In this document: positions 1-10,100 of the stretch, one piece after another
How positions within the stretch are numbered: position 1 is the first letter of the stretch
Layout of the letters: each line of letters starts with the position of its first letter
Assembly (NCBI GenBank): GCA_026770575.1
Contig: MU657382.1
Coordinates: 1-18,603, forward strand
DNA: 18,603 nt
Direction of reading: 5' to 3'
Source of the DNA: Pelagophyceae sp. CCMP2097
Lineage: Eukaryota > Sar > Pelagophyceae
Notes under the pieces: model-generated
Databases searched by the model: none
The model's input: only the letters and a program-made list of their open reading frames with translations
What the model was told of the DNA's origin: nothing
Made by a program: the position numbers and the translations under genes

Positions 1-3
1 TTT

Positions 4-30
4 GGGCGGTTCGGGCGGTTTTGGGCGGTT
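4..30. repeat. Short GGGCGGTT repeat at window start
   Basis: The octamer GGGCGGTT occurs three times at 4-11, 13-20 and 23-30 with 1-2 base spacers. It is too short to classify; it could be the edge of a longer minisatellite that continues outside the window. No gene is seen in 1-252 apart from this and the 34-bp repeat. Confidence 0.6.
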
Positions 31-105
31 TGCCGGTGCCTGGGGCTAAGCCTTGCCTCGACAATGCCCGCAGCGCGAAAAGCCCGAGACAAAGAGGCCG
101 CATGG

Positions 106-180
106 CTTAGCGAGCCCACAAAAGGATTCAAATAAGTCTTCCTTATCTTAGCGAGCCCACAAAAGGATTCAAATAAGTCT
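106..180. repeat. Perfect 34-bp direct repeat, two copies
   Basis: The 34-bp sequence beginning CTTAGCGAGCCCACAAAAGG is present at 106-139 and again, without mismatch, at 147-180. The period is 41 bp. The perfect identity suggests a recent local tandem duplication. It lies 3' of the minus-strand pseudogene that ends at 253. Confidence 0.85.
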
Positions 181-252
181 GACGCCCAAGTCTGTTATCG
201 TCGAACGCCCGATGTCGGCCCAATCGAACCGGGCCCAAGCCGATGACCTTGC

Positions 253-2276
253 TTAAGACGCGGCGGCTTCTTTAGACGCGGCGGCTTTAGAATTCGCGAG
301 GCTCGACACCAGGTCGAACCAAGATGTCCCAGGATGCTTGGCGCCTTTTAGCGCGGTGCCAAGGTCCCTCAGCTGGACACCGGTCATCTTGCACTTGAGG
401 AGGTCGTCGCCCCACGTGTTCTTCGGGTGCTCCGAGCGAGCGCCGTAGTACTGGCTCATGCGAAAGAAGAATGCGCTGGAGTCGTGGCGCGCCGCCGCGC
501 GTAGATCTGCGGACCACAATCGAATCGGCGAGTAGAAGTCGCCGGCATCGTCTGTGCCGCCCTCCTCGAACATCGCCACGAGCTGCGGGGCTCGTGGGAG
601 CCGTCGGTCCAACGGGGGGACGTCGGCAGGCAGCACGACGTCACCTCCCGCGCCAAAGAGCAGCTGGGCCGCGCCGTGCGCGTCGTGCGCGTCCGCGCCG
701 TGCGCGCCCTGCGCGAGCAGCGGAGGCGCTTGCGGCAGCTGCAGCTGCGGGGCCTGGAGCGCCGATGGATGCGCGACGGGCTCCGGGATGTCGCGGTTCA
801 GGTGTACGCTCCGGGATGTCGCGGTTCAGGTGTACGCATTCAGCAGGCACGATGCCCGGGTCGGCGACGAGCTGCGACGTCAGCTCGTGCGTGTGCGCCT
901 CGAGCAGCTGGAGCTGGCCCGACTCTATGGCGCGGCGGACGACGTCGCGGTCCGCGGGGGTCATCAGACGCGCGCCAATGTAAAACCGGCAGTCTTTAAA
1001 CTGCGGCGTTTGTTCGATGACGATCGGACGCACGACCTCCTCCACCGTCTTGAGGAGGCCGTGTGCCTCGAGGTGTCGTTGGAATTGCGATTGGACTGCT
1101 TGTAGCGACAGTCCGCCCACGTCCTCCTCTGGTGGCAGCGAGAACTTGCGACCAATTCGCGCCACGAGCGCGCCGAGGTCGTTCAGCGGCCCACAGTCGT
1201 CTCCGATGAGCGCCTGGTAGTACCGCGTGAGCTGGAGTCCGTCGTCGTCCATCGTTGACACGCGGAATTCCGGAACCGACCTTGGCGATGTCTTCGACGG
1301 TCGGGCCGTACGTCGTCATGTCCGCGGCGCGGCCCATGACGACGATGGCGACGAGCAGCATCGACCACCACTTGAGCTGGTCGATGGGCGCCCAGGTGGA
1401 CGACGAGAGGCCGTGCCAGGCCTGGATCATGTCGTCCACCATGTCGAAGGCCGGCGCCTGCTTCACCTTGTCCGTGCCGACCCAGTCGCCGAGGCAGCAC
1501 TTGAGGAGCGGGCCCACCTTGCCCCTAGACAGCGGGTGTTGGGAAGGCCGGCCGGATCGATTTGCAGGCGCGGCGCCACACAGGCGCTTGTTTGTTCTCA
1601 GCAAAAACGACAGCTCACCTGGTGCCGGGCAAGAATTCGTCGTGCGTGCTGTGGATGGCGCCGATGGCGGCCTTGATGGTGCCGTGCTTGTGGAACCGGC
1701 CGTCGACGCCGTCGATGACGGACGTGCCGTCGGGGTTCCCACGCAGGACCTGCGCGTACACGAGCACGAGGTCCTCCGACGGCTCCTGGAACTGAATCTT
1801 CTCGGGCATCTCGCCCGACTCCAGCGCCGCGTGCGCGCGCCTCAGCTTGACGAGGAGCTGGTAGAAGTCAGTCTCCCGCATGTGCCCCTCCACGAAACAC
1901 TCAAACTTCCCAAAAAGCGTGACGCGCACCTTGTGCTTCGCGGCACTTTGGTGGCGGGCCGCCAAGTGCGCGGCCTGGATCGCAGGGCTGCGCGCCGTCT
2001 CCGCCTCGGCCTCCAGCGACCTCAAGAAGCCAGTCGTGCGTGCGTGGCGATAGACAAGCGAGTCCTGGCAGTTGCCCTTCTTTCTCGACTTGCCCGGCGA
2101 GACGACCCACTTGCCGTCTTCGAAGACGCGGTAAATGGCGAGGGCCAATCCCATGACGGGTTTCGCCACGAAATCGGGACGATGCCTGCTGACCAAAGGC
2201 GCCGCTTTCGACACAGCGCGTGCGGCTCCTTGTGGGACGCCGCGGCACCGCCGCCCTTGCTCTTGGACCGAGCCAT
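253..2276 (-). pseudogene. Decayed multi-exon gene of unknown family (possible recombinase relic)
   Basis: Coding-like protein runs on the minus strand from ATG 2276 (MARSKSKGGG) to a stop at 253, but only by changing frame. A 1-nt shift is needed near 2216-2235, a second near 1250-1262, and a 28-bp tandem duplication at 781-836 breaks the frame again; with one duplicate removed the upstream and downstream frames join. One intron is convincing: 1618-1525 (94 nt), donor CCAG|GTGAGC, acceptor TCTAG|G, frame kept. An internal ATG at 2154 is another possible start. The middle part has a hydrophobic segment ending in an arginine (KWWSMLLVAIVVMGRAAD), faintly like the first catalytic-arginine box of tyrosine recombinases such as Cryptons, but no HxxR or tyrosine box was recognised, so function is open. 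The C-terminus is Ala/Lys rich. As eEF2 and Vps18 in the same sequence show no shifts over about 5.5 kb of exons, real decay is more likely than sequencing error. Confidence 0.55.
781..836. repeat. 28-bp tandem duplication inside pseudogene
   Basis: Two identical 28-bp units sit head to tail at 781-808 and 809-836. As 28 is not a multiple of three, the duplication shifts the minus-strand frame by one. With a single unit the protein reads on from HLNRDIPE into a Pro/Gln/Leu-rich linker and then the frame that ends at 253. Confidence 0.9.
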
Positions 2277-2415
2277 GCGAGGCACGCCAGGAAAGAACAG
2301 CGAGCCGACACGCGCACGACGGCCGCGTGACGCCGTCAGAATATAGCTGAAAGGCCATATATTTTACGAGAGGCGCGGGAAGGGTCGGCGCCATCACGAG
2401 CTCTCCCAAACAGTG
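2277..2415. promoter_or_regulatory. Possible TATA-containing upstream region of the pseudogene
   Basis: On the minus strand, TATA-like strings lie about 65 and 85 bp upstream of ATG 2276 (near 2340-2345 and 2357-2366). Their distance from the start is reasonable for a core promoter, but nothing else supports it. Confidence 0.2.
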
Positions 2416-2971
2416 TACAAGGGGTATCGGCGATAAAGCCGATCTTAATGGGCGCAAGTTTGTGCCTCCCAAAGGCCGCCTGCGGGGGTGGGCGTGGTCG
2501 CTATGGGCCTCCCTGCCCCCCGGGGTGTCCACTACATGATCAGCCTCGAGGAGGGCGCCTTGCAAGGGTGTGAACAAGCGTTTCCCCCAATATTTTGGAC
2601 TTGATAAAATCATTATTTGCCTCCTTACCTTGATTTTGAAGTGATTTTGCCTCCGTATTGCGAAGGTTCGGGCCCGGCTGACCATCGCAGGATCGCAGGA
2701 TTCGAAATTCTGGCTATGTGACGGGGCGGGTCCATACGTACTGGGGTGGTATATGACGAATCCCATACGAGTGCCGCGAGTGGCGCTTCAAACGAGCCAA
2801 AACAGACGTTTGGATTTCCAGCTTGAGCGTTTTTAACAGAAGATTTATGTGGGTCTCGGCATTTCCGGACTCAGCGCGACGTCCTCTATCACTCCCAACA
2901 GAGCCAAAATCCAACCGACGAAAACTGCGATGGACAGAAAGTCCTCGGCGTCATCGCCGATACCCCTTGTA
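2416..2971. mobile_element. Non-autonomous TIR element (MITE-like), 552 bp
   Basis: GTACAAGGGGTATCGGCGAT at 2415-2434 is repeated as its exact reverse complement at 2953-2972. The simplest reading is a TA target duplication (2416-2417 and 2970-2971) around an element 2418-2969 with ends CAAGGGGTATC, as for Tc1/mariner-like MITEs. Just inside each end the sequence folds back again (ATCGGC...GCCGAT on the left, TCGGCG...CGCCGA on the right), so the termini could form nested hairpins. No ORF inside looks like a transposase. The interval is AT-richer than the flanking genes. This accounts for most of the gene-free stretch 2277-3282; 2973-3282 shows nothing recognisable beyond being the 3' flank of eEF2. 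Confidence 0.7.
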
Positions 2972-3282
2972 CAAACCGCTCTACAATTGTAAAGCGAAAA
3001 AATGTCCTCAGAACCGCTCGTGCGGGTCCAAAAGACTTCAATTACAAGACGGAATTGGGTCGGAAGTTTCGGGCACAGGACGACAGCCCGCGGGGACTCC
3101 GATTCTGCGTCCCGGGGCCCACGAGCCGTCAGGGGCAGTCGAGAAGGGTTGACTTCGATAGTTTTACGACCAAGATTCGCTCGCCGCGAATTTTTAGGTT
3201 CGCAGGGCGTTTCCCCGGTGGCGCGGTGCGCGGCTGGCGTCGCGCCGCCGGTGGTCTCCGCGGCAGTAGCTCGGCTGCGCGC

Positions 3283-6200
3283 TTAGAGCTTGTCGAGGAA
3301 GCGGTCGAGGGGCGGGATCTCGGCGACGAGGCCCTTGCGCACGCGCACGCCCGTCACCACCTCGCCCGCCTTGGACGACGGGTCGAGGGCATCGGAGTTC
3401 ATGGCCTGCCAGTGCGAGAAGACCATCTGCGGGAAGGCTTTGCCGCCCGTGGCCGCGCGGACGTCCGAGTTGAAGCCAAACGACTCCATGACGGGCATGT
3501 GCGCCTTCATCTGCACCATGGGCGTGCCCGGGCGCTGCTCCTCGGCGAAGACGATGCCGCGGCGGCGCGTCAGCACGCCGTAGCAGCCGCCCATGGCGTC
3601 CTGCGGCACGGAGATGTCGACGAGGAAGATGGGCTCCTGCAGGATGGGCTGCGCCGTCATCATGGCCGCGAACATGACACGGCGCGCCGTGGGCATGATC
3701 TGGCCCATGCCGCGGTGGATGGCGTCGGCGTGCAGCGTCACGTCGAGCAGCTTGAAGACGACGCCGCGCATCTGCTCGTCGCAGAGCACAGACTGCTTCG
3801 ACGCCCACTGGAAGCCCGCGTTGATCGACTCCTTGATCTCGGCCAGGTACGGCACGCCCTTGGTCGCGTCGCAGACGATGTTGGCGCCCGAGCCGTCGGG
3901 GCCAAACGACCAAATCTTGCGCGCCTCGGTCACGTCCCAGCCAAAGTCGTCGGCCATGGCACGCGCGCGGATCTTCGGGTCGTCCTTGGCCGAGATCTTG
4001 CCCTCCTCGATGGCGTTGGCGAGGTCGTCGGACATGGGACAGGCCTCCATGTAGAGGCGGTTGTGCTTGTTCGGCGACTTGGACAGGCACGTCTCCGACG
4101 ACGCCGCCGAGACCGACTCGCGGTACGACACGACGGGGTCCGACACCTTGACCTCGCAGCCCATAAAGTCCTCCTGGAGGTCCTTGAGGCAAATCTCGAG
4201 GTGGAGCTCGCCCGTGGCGGCGATGATGTGCTCGCCCGACTCCTCCGTGTAGCAGAGGACCATCGGGTCCGACTTGGAGAGGCGCTTGAGGCCCTCGACG
4301 AGCTTGGGCAGGTCGCACGCCTTCTTGGGCTCGACGGCGCAGCGCACGACGGGCGACACGGAGAACTTCATCGTCTTGATGCAGTGCGCCTCCTCGCACG
4401 TGGTGATGGTACCCGACTTGAGCAGGTACTGGTCGACACCGACGAGGCCGCACGTGTTGCCCGCCGGGATGTCGAGCACCTGCTCCTGGAAGCGGCCCAT
4501 CATGATGAGCGTGCGCTGGATGTTCTTCACCCAGAGGTCCGACTTCTTGCCCGGCACGTAGTTGGGGCCCATGATACGGACCTTCTGGCCCGTGGCGATC
4601 TTGCCCGAGAAGACGCGGCCGAACGCGAAAAAGCGGCCGCGGTCCGACGACGGGACCATCTTGGAGATGTACATCATGAGCGGCGCCGAGTCGGACGTGT
4701 CGCACGTGCGGATGGCGTTGGCGCAGACGTCGTCGAGCGGGCCGTCGTAAAGGTTCTCAACGCGGTAGCGCTGCGCGGCCACGGGCGACGGCAGCTTGAC
4801 GACGATCATCTCGAGGATGGCGTCGCCGACAGGCAGCCACTTCTGCATCACGTGCTTGAGCAGCGGCTTGCCGGACAGGTCCTCGGCGTCCTTCTTCAGG
4901 ACCACGCCGACGGCCTTGAGCATCTTCTCAATCTTGGCCTAAAGTGTGTGGCGGTGAGTTTGCGCGTCGGGTTTGCTGTGTTGCGACAAAAAAGAAACGC
5001 ACCTTCTTGTCCTCCATGATGGCCGTGAACATCTTGCAGATGGGCGACATGATGAACTGGCAAAAGGCGCGCTCGAGCGTGCCCTCCTTGTCGTTCTTCA
5101 CCCACTTCTTGCCCGGGCCGTCGAAGAAGTTGTCGCCCCAGAGCTTGACCATCATCTTGTCGTAGCCGATGCCAAACTTCTCCGAGTACATGCGCGCGAA
5201 CTTGCCCAGGGTGAAGCCCCACTGGTGCAGGCCCGAGCCGAACGAGACGGTGCCCTTCTCCGGGTAGACCTGGCAATCGCCGAGGAGCTCGTCGTTGTAC
5301 GTGGCGATGACGACGTTGACGGACTCGATGGAGCGCGAGAAGCACTGGTAGATGTCCTCGGGCGTCAGCTGGAGCTCGAGGAGCGCGCGGTCGACCTTGT
5401 TGACGTGGAGCACGGGCTTGACGCGCTCGGCAATGGCCTGGCGCAGCACCGTCTCCGTCTGCACGCAGACGCCCTCGATGGTGTCGACGACGACGAGCGC
5501 GCCGTCGGTGATGCGCAGAGCGGCGGTGACCTCGGACGAAAAGTCGACGTGGCCGGGCGAGTCGATGAGGTTGATCAGGTACGAGTTCGACGTGATGATC
5601 ACCTTCTCCGGGTTCGCCACGGCATCAGCCACGGCGGCCGCCGCCTTGGCCTCGACCTTGGCCTCGTCCACGTTGCCGTCGGCGTCCTCGCAGCCGATGG
5701 CCGCGCGCGCGGCAGCCTCCTTCTCCTTCTCGCGGAGGCCTCGGGGAAGCCGCGGTGAGCGAGGGGTTTGGAAGGCGTGGGCTTGCAAGGCGCTTTCGAG
5801 GTAGGATCCTTCTCTGTCGACCGATCTCGCACACGTCGCTGGGGAAACTCACCGGCGGTGACGGTGATGGAGCGGCCCTCGTTGGCGGCAATCTCCTTGC
5901 GGTCGTCGTCGGAAATCACGTACTCGAAGAAGAGCGAAATGCCCGTCGACTTGATGGTGATGCCGCGCTCGGCCTCGTCGGCGCGCGTGTCCGTGTAGCG
6001 CCTGTTAGAGCAGAGAGTTTTGAGCAGAGGGTTTGGGGAGTAGATTCAAAAAAGCCTCGGCGTGCGGCGCCTCGCTCCGTGCATCCGCCCGCTCGTTCGG
6101 AAGGGCACGCGGCCGCGATCAAGGCGGCAGAGGCGTCGAAGGGCATTCGAGACGGGCGATCGGGGCTGCCCTGTCGCCCTTCTCAGGACTTTCTTCGCCC

Positions 6201-6565
6201 CGGGTCCCGCTCTGCCGTCGCTGCCGAAGTCTCCAGGCCAATTTCCAGGCGTCTCCTCGGTTGAGGGTTCTCCCCCGCGGGGCCTCAAAAAGCCCCTCGG
6301 TCGTCTCCGCAGAGCGACGCGGGTGCGTGCGTCTCGCCGGCGTGCTTCTGCGCGATGATGCCAGCCTTGGCGACGAGCGAATCCGTCAGCGTCGACTTGC
6401 CTGGGGGCATGACCGTCGACGGATCGAGACGGTTCCCACGAACCACCGATTCCCGAGCAGGCACGATTGCGCACCGTGGTCGACGTGCGCGATGACCGAC
6501 ATGGAGCGGATGTTGTACTTGTAGTCCATCAGCTCGCGCAGCTGCTCGGTGGTAAAGTTCACCAT
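3283..6565 (-). CDS. EEF2: Translation elongation factor 2 (eEF2), 5 exons
   Basis: GTPase that drives ribosomal translocation in the cytosol. Coding exons: 6565-6475, 6400-6331, 6001-5853, 5739-5003, 4938-3283; together 900 residues, all phases consistent. The start [16 protein letters not shown] matches the family N-terminus. GTP-binding motifs: G1 AHVDHGKST (about residues 26-34), switch [10 protein letters not shown] (65-73), G3 DSPGH (163-167), then NKVD. Domain II/III, EF2-specific and C-terminal regions follow, ending [10 protein letters not shown]. The diphthamide histidine is present (LHADAIHRG, His about 757, codon 3717-3715). Oddities: about 55 extra residues between residues 81 and 157, beside switch I, rich in Ala/Glu/Lys/Asp; GMGQ instead of the usual GGGQ after the diphthamide His; intron 2 (6330-6002) seems to start with GC, not GT. 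The other introns (6474-6401, 5852-5740, 5002-4939) are GT-AG. Usual family length is about 840-860. Confidence 0.97.
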
Positions 6566-7142
6566 GGTGGAGCCTACGGCGGGCATGTCGAGAGGCATTT
6601 CGATCTCGCGGCCCGCGCCGCAGATCCAGAACATCCCGCGAGGTGGCGAGCCGACCGGAGGCCGGCGACCCGCTACGGCGCAGAGGCGGGGGCGCGCTCC
6701 GGCTCTGACGGCCCCGGGCCTGGCGCCCCTTGCGCGCCGGTTGCCGGAGATTCGACTTGCAGAAAGCCCCGCCACGCCATCGCCCAACGCGATGCTCTCT
6801 GCGCTCCGATTCGCGGCCCCGCATCGGCGCGGGGCCGCGCGCAGGGCACCCACGAGGGTGGTCGCGCACCTGGGGGGGGGGGGACCGAGAGTCGAGAGAG
6901 GAACCCTGGCTCAGTGCCGACTGGACACAGAGATTAACAAAAGCGGCGATGGAGAGCTTGAAGGGAGAGAGTGTTGCACAAAACCGGGCCGTTGGAGTAA
7001 TACGGCGATCGGGCTTCGCGCAAAGGCGGGTGGGTCCGCGGTCGTGCGCCACAGGTCTCGGGCGCCGTGCTCTGGCGTGCTCCCTTTCGGCGGCAAGTCG
7101 CGAGTCGCGGTCCGATTGACGGATCGAATGAAGACGAGGTCG
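6566..7142. promoter_or_regulatory. Vps18-eEF2 intergenic region (577 bp)
   Basis: This interval separates the Vps18 stop from the eEF2 start and must hold the Vps18 3' end and the eEF2 promoter and leader. I see no clear TATA box for eEF2 and no RNA gene. The part nearest eEF2 is probably an untranslated-leader intron. Confidence 0.45.
6574..6869 (-). other. Probable 5'UTR intron of eEF2
   Basis: Just before the eEF2 ATG the minus strand reads GCCGTAG|GCTCCACC-ATG, the same TAG|G acceptor used elsewhere in this window. Upstream, CCCAG|GTGCGC at 6872-6864 matches the window's favoured donor, giving a 296-nt intron 6869-6574. A run of 12 C residues (minus strand, 6883-6872) lies at the end of the inferred leader exon. 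The reading frame upstream of the ATG is open but not family-like, so an untranslated leader fits better than an N-terminal extension. Confidence 0.4.
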
Positions 7143-10100
7143 TTAGATGGCCCAGTCGTCCGTGCCGCTCGCGCGCAGCGGCTTGTCGACGCTGTCGATC
7201 ATGAGCGCGCCCGTGAGCGGGCACTCGCCCGCGATGAGCGAGTCCAGCTCGGCCTGCAGCAAAGCGTGCGCCTACGACGGTACGACGGTCGAAGTATGAC
7301 GGTCCAAAGGCACCAAAGCTGAGGCGGTCGTCGCCCGGCGGGCATCGATGCACTGCTAAGTCCCCGTGACCGGTTGCCCGGCTCGCCAGACGCGGCTACA
7401 AGCCTCGGTGCCGCCGCCGCTCTCGAGCGCTTGCACGACGTCGTCGACGCGCCGCCGCTGCGCCTCGCCGAGGTGCGGCCGCGCGTGGGCCAGGAGCGCC
7501 TCGGCGAGGTAGGCGTAGCCGCTCGAGAAGACGTAGAACGGGCCCGTGACCTAGGAAAGCCAAAGGTTCGGCAAGAGGATCCCGGCACTTTGGCGGGGAT
7601 CCCGGCAGTGGACAGTGGCGGAGTCACCCTCTGCGTGCGACGGGGGCGCTCCCATGGCGCAAGCCTCTGCGATGCCGCATCGAGCCCCGCTCCCCCGTGC
7701 CTTTGTCCGCGTTGTCCAGTCGCCCGGCGCCGCGACGCACGACGCGCTTCCCGGACAAGGCGCACCGCGTGTCCGCCGGCAGCGCCGCCGTCGCGGCGCC
7801 GAGGCGCTGCATCTTGCCGCGCAGGTCGGCCGCGGCCGCCAAAGCGTCGTCCGTCTCAGCCTTGAGCGCGGAGACGGCCACGTTGTACCCTTGGAGCCTA
7901 CCGCAACGCGCGGCTCTGCACGGCCACGGCGGCGCGGCGACGCGCGGATGCGGACACATCTCTGAGATGGCCCACGCCTCGGTCACCCTCGATGCCCGTT
8001 TCTGGTTTGCCGAATAGGATGCGGCGCGGCTTTGCACGAGCGGCAGATTTCGGATTTGAACGCGTCGATGACGGCAAAGTCCGGGAAGAAAGGCAGGATG
8101 TCTTCGATGGACAGCAGCGCGCACTCGTCCAGGATGCCCGCCGCCTCGGCCGTCGCCAGCGAACGGTCCTCGACGACGTGCTGCGCCACGCTCAACCACA
8201 GACGCCTAGGGCCCCGAGACGCTTTCGAGAGCATGTTTCGGTTGCGTGGGCTCACTGGCGGCGGGGCCGCCTCGCTCGAACAAGGCTGCTCTCCGCGGTG
8301 GCGGGGCTGCCTCGCTCGATCGAGACGGCTCTCTGCAAAACCTCGAGGCGGCCTTTCAGCTCAAACGTGCCTTTTCAAAGGCCCCGGCCGGCGCGCGGCT
8401 ACAACCCAACACGGCAGAAATCCGAACAGACGCAACGTCATACGGGCTCCCGCCCGACGCCGCAGATGCACTTCTTCACGTCTTGCGGCGCGCCGAGGTT
8501 TGCGCATTCCTTTGCGAGCGCGACGTCTCCCAGGCGCAGCGCGGCCGCGACCGCGTCGTCGAGCATGCCCAGGCGCGCGTAGAGCCAGACGCAGGCGCGG
8601 TGCCGCTTTGTGCGGTGGCACGTCCGCAGCGCGAACTGGAGGTCGAAGGTGGACATCTTGTCGCCGGTGGAGGCGAGGTACCGCACGAGCGCCGCCTCGG
8701 CGTCGTCCGTCGAGCCGTCGCAGTGCAGGTCCAAAACGTAGTTGCGCAGCGAGTGCGACTCCGTCGAGTCCTGCGCCTGCAAAAAGTCCAAGACTTGCGC
8801 GTGGACCTTTGAAGCCTTGGCCGACTGTCCGGAGGCGTCCTCGCTCGGCTTTGCGGCGCCCTTGGCCGCGCCCCCGCGCGCAGCGAGGCGGAGCAGCGCC
8901 GGCAGCAGCAGCAGCGGCTGCAGCCGGTCGCCCTTGGTGCGCCACAGGCGCAGCGTCTCCTCCGGGCGGTGCTGGAGCAAGTCCAAAGACGTGTCGTACA
9001 GCATCACCTCGACGTGCTCCACCGCCGCCTTCCGCAAGACGTCGAGAGCGCCGTCCCAGTTGCGGCAGCGCACGTGGCTCGAGACGACGACCGCCGCGTC
9101 CTACGCGGGTCGTCTGGAGAAGCGTCGTTCCGTACACGCGCCTATGGCGCAAAAAGATGTCGTCACCTGCGCCTCTTGCGCGAAGAAGAGCGCGTCGGCG
9201 TCGGCGCCGTGGCTCGCCAGCAGCTCGTACGTCGCGCCTACTCCGCGAGTGGACGACGGCGCGAGGCTGCGCCCGAGACGCCAGCTTTCTACCAGGCTTC
9301 CAGCCGAACCATTGTGCGTGTGCGAGCACCCGGGATCATCCTCGCGCCTCGAGGCAGCTCCCCAAGCGCGTTCCACTCCCGGCGTCAGGCTCTGCGATGC
9401 CTCTCTCGTGCTCGTCCTATGACTGCCGTCGTCCGCTACGTTTGCCGACTTTTGCCGGCGCAGCGAGCAGACCGTGGTGCAGCGCGTGCCGCATCGAGTG
9501 CAGCTGCGCGCGCAGCGGCGGCGCGGACCCCGAGGGCGCCGCCGGCGCCGGGGACAGGAGCGAGTCGCGCAGGTAGAGCTCCGTAAGCCTGGCGACGACG
9601 GTACGATCACATCGCCCGGAGGGGCGCACGATGCCAGTCTCTGGCGTTCATTCGAGCCTCTCTGGTGCCGCTGATCTCGCCTCTGTGCCGCGACTCGACC
9701 GTCCTTGCTGTGACGGTGCAGCCTCTGTCACGTTGGATCGCAAGGCACGCACCACGACTGCAGCATCGTCTGCTGCGTTTTGTCCTGCGCGCCGAGGCGC
9801 TTCGCCGTCTCGCCGACGAACGCCGCGAGGGCCTTGGGCTCGGCGCGGCCGAGGAGTTCCAGAGAGACCTCTTCGAAGCTAAAGGCAGCGCCGGTTCAAA
9901 AGACAGGAACGGTTGTCAAAGGCCACGAGGCCTCGAGCGCGTCAGGCCCCCGTGCTGCCTTTGGGCTCTTTCAATCGCCGCCGTCACAGGCCCGTCGTCG
10001 CAACCGACGACGACGTCACGTGTCTCTGCCCCCACGCCTTGCCTCGGCGCCCAGCTCGCTCTCGACGGCGTCGCTCTGCCTTTCGTCAAAGTCCGCCAAT

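Noticed and set aside
106..180. CRISPR-like direct repeats
   Set aside because: Only two copies, a 7-bp spacer and a eukaryotic context; a simple duplication explains it.
641..780. Minus-strand Arg/Ala-rich protein tail after the 28-bp duplication
   Set aside because: It is the wrong frame caused by the duplication; the correct frame with one unit gives a normal-looking linker.
1255..2346. 363-codon plus-strand frame
   Set aside because: It overlaps the coding-like minus-strand frames and a good minus-strand intron; composition is that of a GC-rich shadow.
3055..5019. 654-codon open frame on the plus strand opposite eEF2
   Set aside because: It is the antisense shadow of the GC-rich eEF2 exons; its protein is a low-complexity Arg/His/Ala/Leu string with no family features.
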